Source of the DNA: Micromonospora gifhornensis
GTDB taxonomy: Bacteria > Actinomycetota > Actinomycetes > Mycobacteriales > Micromonosporaceae
Direction of reading: 5' to 3'
Length of the DNA stretch: 64,000 bases
NCBI RefSeq assembly: GCF_016863515.1
Contig: NZ_BOPA01000016.1
Span: forward strand, 124,001 to 188,000
The notes beneath the pieces are model-generated. The model was not told the origin of the DNA. It made no database searches and saw only the letters and a list, made by a program, of their open reading frames with translations. Shown here one piece after another: positions 60,411 through 64,000 of this stretch (the stretch's first letter is position 1; each line of letters starts with the position of its first letter). The position numbers were made by a program, and so were the translations under genes.

Positions 60411-62168
60411 TCAACTGTCCACCACCATCCGGGTGTCGTCGGGCAGCCGACGGGTGGCGCCCTGCCGGTCCAGCAACTCCAGCAGCGGCACCGCCACCCG
60501 ACGGGTGGTGTCCAGGGCCTGCCGGGCCGCGCTGAGCGTGAACGGTTGCGGCAGGGTGGCCAGCACCCGTACGGCCTGCTGCGGCGCATCCGAGGGCAGC
60601 AGCACGTTGCCGGTCAGCCGCAGCAGCACACCGGCGCGTACCGCGGCACCGATCTCGCGGGTGCCCAGCCCGACGGCGGCGAGCCGGTCGGCTTCGGGTG
60701 CGCGGAACGGTCGGGTCGTCAACTCCTCGTGCAGCAGCGCCAACGCGCGGGCCACCGGCTCGGGCACCGCGTCGGTGTCGGCGGTGCCGACCCGGCCGGC
60801 CACCAACCGCAGCGGCTCCCGCACCAGCGCCTCCACCAGCGCCCGGTCCGGCAGCTCCAGCCGCTGACGCAGCACCTCCACCGGCGCCCCCGGCTCCAGC
60901 GGATGCCGGCGGGCATGCTCGGCGACCGCGTCGGCGAGGCGGCGACCCAGCTGCCGCCAGTGCTCCGGGTCGACCAACCAGTCCCCGCACACCGGTGACC
61001 CGGTCACCGGCACCCCCGCCCGACGCAGGTCGGCGGCGCGCATCAGGCCCCGACGGCGTAGCTCGCCGGCCAGGTCGGGACGGCCGTCCATGCTCGCCAA
61101 CACGGCTGCCCGGGCCGCCGCGGCACCACGGCGACGCAGCGGCGGCGGCGCGACGTCCAGCACGGTGAGTCCACCGGCCACGTGATGGCGGCCGGGGTCA
61201 CGCAGCAACGCCCGGTCACCGATGAGCAGCGGCAGCGGCCGGGCCAGCCGCAGCCGCAGGGTGTCGACACCCAGGGGGCGTACCCGCACCGGCACCGCCG
61301 CCGACCCGATGTGCAGGGTCAGTGTTGCGGGCAGGTCGGCCGCCGGATCACCGGCCAGCCGCACGTCGATCAGGTCGGTGCCGGCGAACCCGTCGGGGGT
61401 GAGCAGGGCGTCGCCCCGGGCGATCCGGTCCCGGGGCATCCCGCGCAGGTTGACCGCCACCCGGGCGACCGGCCCCACCTGTTCGCACGGCTGACCGAGC
61501 CGGTGCAGGCCACGTACCCGCACCGGCTCGCCGCTGCCGGCCACCACCAGTTCGGTGCCGACCCGCAGCTCACCGGCGCCCAGGGTGCCGGTGACCACGG
61601 TGCCGCTGCCGCGCATGGTGAAGCTGCGGTCCACCCAGAGCCGTACCGGGCCGTCGGTCGGTGCGGTGGGCAGCCGGGCGGCCAGCCGGTCCAGCGCCGC
61701 CTGCACCTGCGGCAGCCCGGCACCGGTGACCGCGCTGACCGCCACCGCCTCCACGTCGCGCAGCGAGGTCGCCGCCAGGTGCGCACCGGCGCGCTCCAGG
61801 ACCGGCCCCGGGTCGGCCAGGTCCGCGCGGGTCACCACCAGCAGCCCGTACGCGACCCCGAGCGCGTCCAACGCGGCCAGGTGCTCCGCGGACTGCGGCA
61901 TCCAGCCCTCGTCGGCGGCGACCACCACCATGGCGGCGGGCACCGGACCGACACCGGCGAGCATGTTCGGTACGAACCGTTCGTGTCCCGGCACGTCGAC
62001 GAACGCGACAGTGGCGCCGGACGGCAGCGTCGTCCAGGCGAACCCGAGGTCGATGGTCATGCCCCGGCGGCGTTCCTCCGCCCACCGGTCCGGTTCCATC
62101 CCGGTCAGTGCCCGCACCAGGGTGGACTTGCCGTGGTCGACGTGCCCGGCGGTCGCCACCACCAGCAT
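60411..62168 (-). CDS. selB: Selenocysteine-specific elongation factor SelB
   Basis: A 585-residue GTPase that carries Sec-tRNA to UGA codons by binding the SECIS hairpin. GTPase motifs: AGHVDHGKST, RRRGMTIDLGF, DVPGHERF and TRAD. Then come beta-barrel domains (FTMRGSGTVVTGTLGAGEL) and C-terminal winged helices (LPQPFTLSAARQALDTTRRVAVPLLELLDRQG). ATG 62168 is the first before AGHVDHGKS; it lies 2 nt after the selA stop. Confidence 0.96.
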   Translation of the reverse strand: MLVVATAGHVDHGKSTLVRALTGMEPDRWAEERRRGMTIDLGFAWTTLPSGATVAFVDVPGHERFVPNMLAGVGPVPAAMVVVAADEGWMPQSAEHLAALDALGVAYGLLVVTRADLADPGPVLERAGAHLAATSLRDVEAVAVSAVTGAGLPQVQAALDRLAARLPTAPTDGPVRLWVDRSFTMRGSGTVVTGTLGAGELRVGTELVVAGSGEPVRVRGLHRLGQPCEQVGPVARVAVNLRGMPRDRIARGDALLTPDGFAGTDLIDVRLAGDPAADLPATLTLHIGSAAVPVRVRPLGVDTLRLRLARPLPLLIGDRALLRDPGRHHVAGGLTVLDVAPPPLRRRGAAAARAAVLASMDGRPDLAGELRRRGLMRAADLRRAGVPVTGSPVCGDWLVDPEHWRQLGRRLADAVAEHARRHPLEPGAPVEVLRQRLELPDRALVEALVREPLRLVAGRVGTADTDAVPEPVARALALLHEELTTRPFRAPEADRLAAVGLGTREIGAAVRAGVLLRLTGNVLLPSDAPQQAVRVLATLPQPFTLSAARQALDTTRRVAVPLLELLDRQGATRRLPDDTRMVVDS

Positions 62169-62170
62169 GG

Positions 62171-63475
62171 TCAGTGTTCTCCCGGCACGGCCAGCACGGC
62201 GGCGCGTACGGCGTCGTCGGCGTGCGGCGGCACGCACCGCAGGTCCAGCAGCAGCCGCCCGTGCGTGACCCGACCCAGCACCGGCGGCTCGCCGGTGCGC
62301 AGCGGACGGGCGTAGTGCTCCGGCAGGCTCAACGCCCACGAGTCCAACTCCACCCCGGGAGCGCCGCCGCCACCGACGACCGCCACCGACGGCACCACCT
62401 CGACCTTGTGCCCGTCGGCCGCGATGGCCTCGCGCAGCCGCTCGGTGCGCTCCCGCAGACTCGCCGGGTCGGTGTGCAGCGCCGCCCGGGTGGGTGTGGC
62501 CGGATCACCGAGGGTCGCCGCCAGCGCGGCCAGGGTCAGTTTGTCCACCCGCAACGCCCGGGCCAGCGGATGGCGGCGCAGCCGATCCACCAGCTCGGCG
62601 CGGCCGAGCAGCAGCCCGGCCTGCGGCCCACCGAGCAGCTTGTCGCCGCTGGCGGTGACAAGCGCCGCCCCGGCGGTCAGGGTGCTCGCCGCGTCCGGCT
62701 CGTCGGGCAGCAACGCATCTGCGGCGAGCAGCCCGGAGCCGATGTCGACGACCACCGGCACCCCGAGCTCGGCCAACCGTCGCACCGGCACCGCCGAGGT
62801 GAAGCCACTGACCTGAAAGTTCGACGGGTGCACCTTCAACACGAACCCGGTGTCCGGGCCGATCGCGTCGGCGTAGTCGGCAAGGGTGCTCCGGTTGGTG
62901 GTGCCGACCTCCCGCAGCCGCGCCCCGGTGCTGACGATCAGGTCGGGTAGCCGGAACCCGTCACCGATCTCCACCAGTTCACCTCGACTGACCACGATCT
63001 CGGCGCCGGCGGCCAACGCGGTGGCCGCCAGGACCAGGGCGGCGGCACCGTTGTTCACCACGTGCACCGCCTCGGCCTGCGGCACGGCGGCGGCCAGGGC
63101 GTCCAGCGCGTCACGGCCACGGCGGGCCCGCCGCCCGGTCCGAAGGTCCAGTTCGACGTCGGTGTGCCCGGCGGCGGCGACCATCGCGGTCACCGCCGCG
63201 TCCGACAACGCGGCCCGACCCAGGTTGGTGTGCAGCACCACCCCGGTGGCGTTGAGCACGGCACGCGGCGCGGCCGGCGGCAACGCGGCCAGGGCGGCGT
63301 CGCGTACCTGATCGGGGTCGATCTCGCCGCGGCGGGCCCGGTCCTGGGCCTGCCGCACGGCGGCCTTCACCCGGTCCCGGCCCAGGCTGACGACGGCCGC
63401 GGCCAACCGGGGCTCGGCCAGCAGCGCGTCGGTGCGCGGCACCCGACGCCGTGGGTCGGCGCAACCGTCGCCCAT
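62171..63475 (-). CDS. selA: L-seryl-tRNA(Sec) selenium transferase SelA
   Basis: A 434-residue PLP enzyme converting Ser-tRNA(Sec) to Sec-tRNA with selenophosphate. NATGVVLHTNLGRAALSDAAV is the hallmark. NNGAAALVLAATALA, VHPSNFQVSGFT and TASGDKLLGGPQAGLLLG with the PLP Lys follow. ATG 63475 has GGAG eight nt upstream. It lies directly after tRNA-Sec and before selB. Confidence 0.97.
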   Translation of the reverse strand: MGDGCADPRRRVPRTDALLAEPRLAAAVVSLGRDRVKAAVRQAQDRARRGEIDPDQVRDAALAALPPAAPRAVLNATGVVLHTNLGRAALSDAAVTAMVAAAGHTDVELDLRTGRRARRGRDALDALAAAVPQAEAVHVVNNGAAALVLAATALAAGAEIVVSRGELVEIGDGFRLPDLIVSTGARLREVGTTNRSTLADYADAIGPDTGFVLKVHPSNFQVSGFTSAVPVRRLAELGVPVVVDIGSGLLAADALLPDEPDAASTLTAGAALVTASGDKLLGGPQAGLLLGRAELVDRLRRHPLARALRVDKLTLAALAATLGDPATPTRAALHTDPASLRERTERLREAIAADGHKVEVVPSVAVVGGGGAPGVELDSWALSLPEHYARPLRTGEPPVLGRVTHGRLLLDLRCVPPHADDAVRAAVLAVPGEH

Positions 63476-63497
63476 CGGGTCATCTCCTCGGCAGCGT

Positions 63498-63593
63498 TGG
63501 CGGAGACGGACGGGAATCGAACCCGCCTGGCCCGGGTCCCGGACCACACCGGTTTTGAAGACCGGGAGGGGCACCAGCCACCTGAACGCCTCC
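63498..63593 (-). tRNA. selC: tRNA-Sec (anticodon TCA)
   Basis: A 96-nt tRNA with a long variable arm and anticodon stem CCGGTCTTCAAAACCGG, giving anticodon TCA that reads UGA. The T-arm is GGGTTCGATTCCC; GCCA at the 3' end is encoded. The acceptor stem GGAGGCG pairs with CGTCTCC. It lies just upstream of selA on the same strand. Confidence 0.95.
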
Positions 63594-63603
63594 ACCCAGC
63601 ATT

Positions 63604-63626
63604 TGATCACAGCCAGCTGGTGATCA
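63604..63626 (-). terminator. Hairpin after the NrfD-like gene
   Basis: TGATCAC and GTGATCA form a 7-bp stem around a 9-nt loop, between the membrane-subunit stop and tRNA-Sec. It may end or attenuate the upstream transcript. Confidence 0.5.
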
Positions 63627-63652
63627 GGCCGGGAGGTGGCCGAACGCTGACG

Positions 63653-64000
63653 CTACGGGGTCTCGGCGGCGCGCCGCCGCGCAAGCCGCTCCCGCTGCGG
63701 CAGCACCGTGTACCGGGGGTCGCGGGCGGAGGCGACACCGGCACGGAACACCCCGAACCGGGTGGCCACCGACGCCGCCAGCAACGCCGCACCGGACAAC
63801 GCCGCCACCACCCGGCTACGACCACCCAGCACCGCACCGGCCACCCCGACGGCGGTCAACGTCCGCCCGGCCCGCAACAGCTGACCGGCGCGACCGGTCC
63901 GGTACGGCTCGCTGAGCAGCCCGAGCCGGCTCTCCACCTGATGCGCGCCGTACAACTCCAGCGCGGCACCGGCCACCGCCATCCGCCGGGCCGGCCCCGC
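63653..64000 (-). CDS. NrfD/PsrC-like membrane subunit, C-terminal part (cut by window edge)
   Basis: About 115 C-terminal residues are visible; the N-terminus lies beyond base 64000. The ending (LLSEPYRTGRAGQLLRAG, GVFRAGVASARDPRYTVLPQRERL) matches the NrfD-like membrane subunit found with actinobacterial formate dehydrogenases, which passes electrons to quinone. Two hydrophobic segments remain. With tRNA-Sec, selA and selB following, the missing part probably includes a selenocysteine formate dehydrogenase. That is inference. Confidence 0.7.
   Translation of the reverse strand, partial: AGPARRMAVAGAALELYGAHQVESRLGLLSEPYRTGRAGQLLRAGRTLTAVGVAGAVLGGRSRVVAALSGAALLAASVATRFGVFRAGVASARDPRYTVLPQRERLARRRAAETP

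Overview
The window comes from a high-GC actinomycete, most likely Micromonosporaceae (Micromonospora or Salinispora type). The reasons are the strong G/C bias at third codon positions, frequent GTG starts, the pgsA-DUF881-sbp-DUF881-gcvH-garA-ftsR-bifunctional nuclease-merR block in the order known from Mycobacterium Rv1822-Rv1830, and a DUF5999 gene. The organism assignment is inference; no rRNA is present.

0-9.4 kb holds a cut glycerophosphodiesterase gene, an aldo/keto reductase, an acyltransferase, cytochrome bd oxidase (cydAB), two divergent MarR-type regulators around a palindrome cluster, an OsmC-like peroxidase, an Eis-type acetyltransferase and an SDR.

9.4-26.5 kb is a catabolic cluster of 15 genes, nearly all on the plus strand. 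It has a maleate-isomerase-like protein, an FAD aromatic monooxygenase, an IclR regulator, a divergent cysteine amidohydrolase, a nitrate/sulfonate/pyrimidine-type ABC importer, a ThDP decarboxylase-like enzyme, an aldehyde dehydrogenase, an MFS carrier, a CaiB CoA-transferase, a PF04199 cyclase-type hydrolase, MmgE/PrpD, a hydantoinase-family amidohydrolase and a CitE-like lyase. Three promoters in it carry the same 17-bp GTTC-N9-GAAC palindrome, two of them in identical geometry to the -10 box. I read it as an IclR-controlled route that imports, hydroxylates, ring-opens and de-amidates a nitrogen-containing ring compound and passes the carbon skeleton to CoA chemistry. The substrate is unknown.

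26.5-31.6 kb is a second oxidative operon: ApbE flavin transferase, flavin reductase, two alpha/beta hydrolases (one without catalytic Ser and Asp) and a luciferase-like monooxygenase, with a GntR/FCD regulator at the end. 31.7-34.2 kb has an SRPBCC protein and an ECF sigma/anti-sigma-like pair.

34.2-35.9 kb holds a tyrosine recombinase next to two dif-like sites and a gene remnant. Around 35-41.7 kb the strand composition flips (plus strand G/T-rich instead of C-rich) over recombinase, phosphatase-like, TauE/SafE, GNAT, peptide deformylase and pabB genes.

42-55 kb is mostly minus strand: gcvP behind a single-aptamer glycine riboswitch, Sir2, a DivIVA-domain protein, flavohemoglobin, truncated hemoglobin, then the conserved merR-to-pgsA block. 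55-60.4 kb holds a SpoIIE phosphatase, a PF04672 methyltransferase, a universal stress protein, several small proteins and a HhH DNA-glycosylase-like protein. 60.4-64 kb is the selenocysteine system (selB, selA, tRNA-Sec) beside an NrfD-like membrane subunit cut by the window edge, which suggests a selenoprotein formate dehydrogenase just outside.

Many genes here seem to be leaderless: a TAnnnT-like -10 box ends 6-7 nt before the start codon. This was used to choose several starts.
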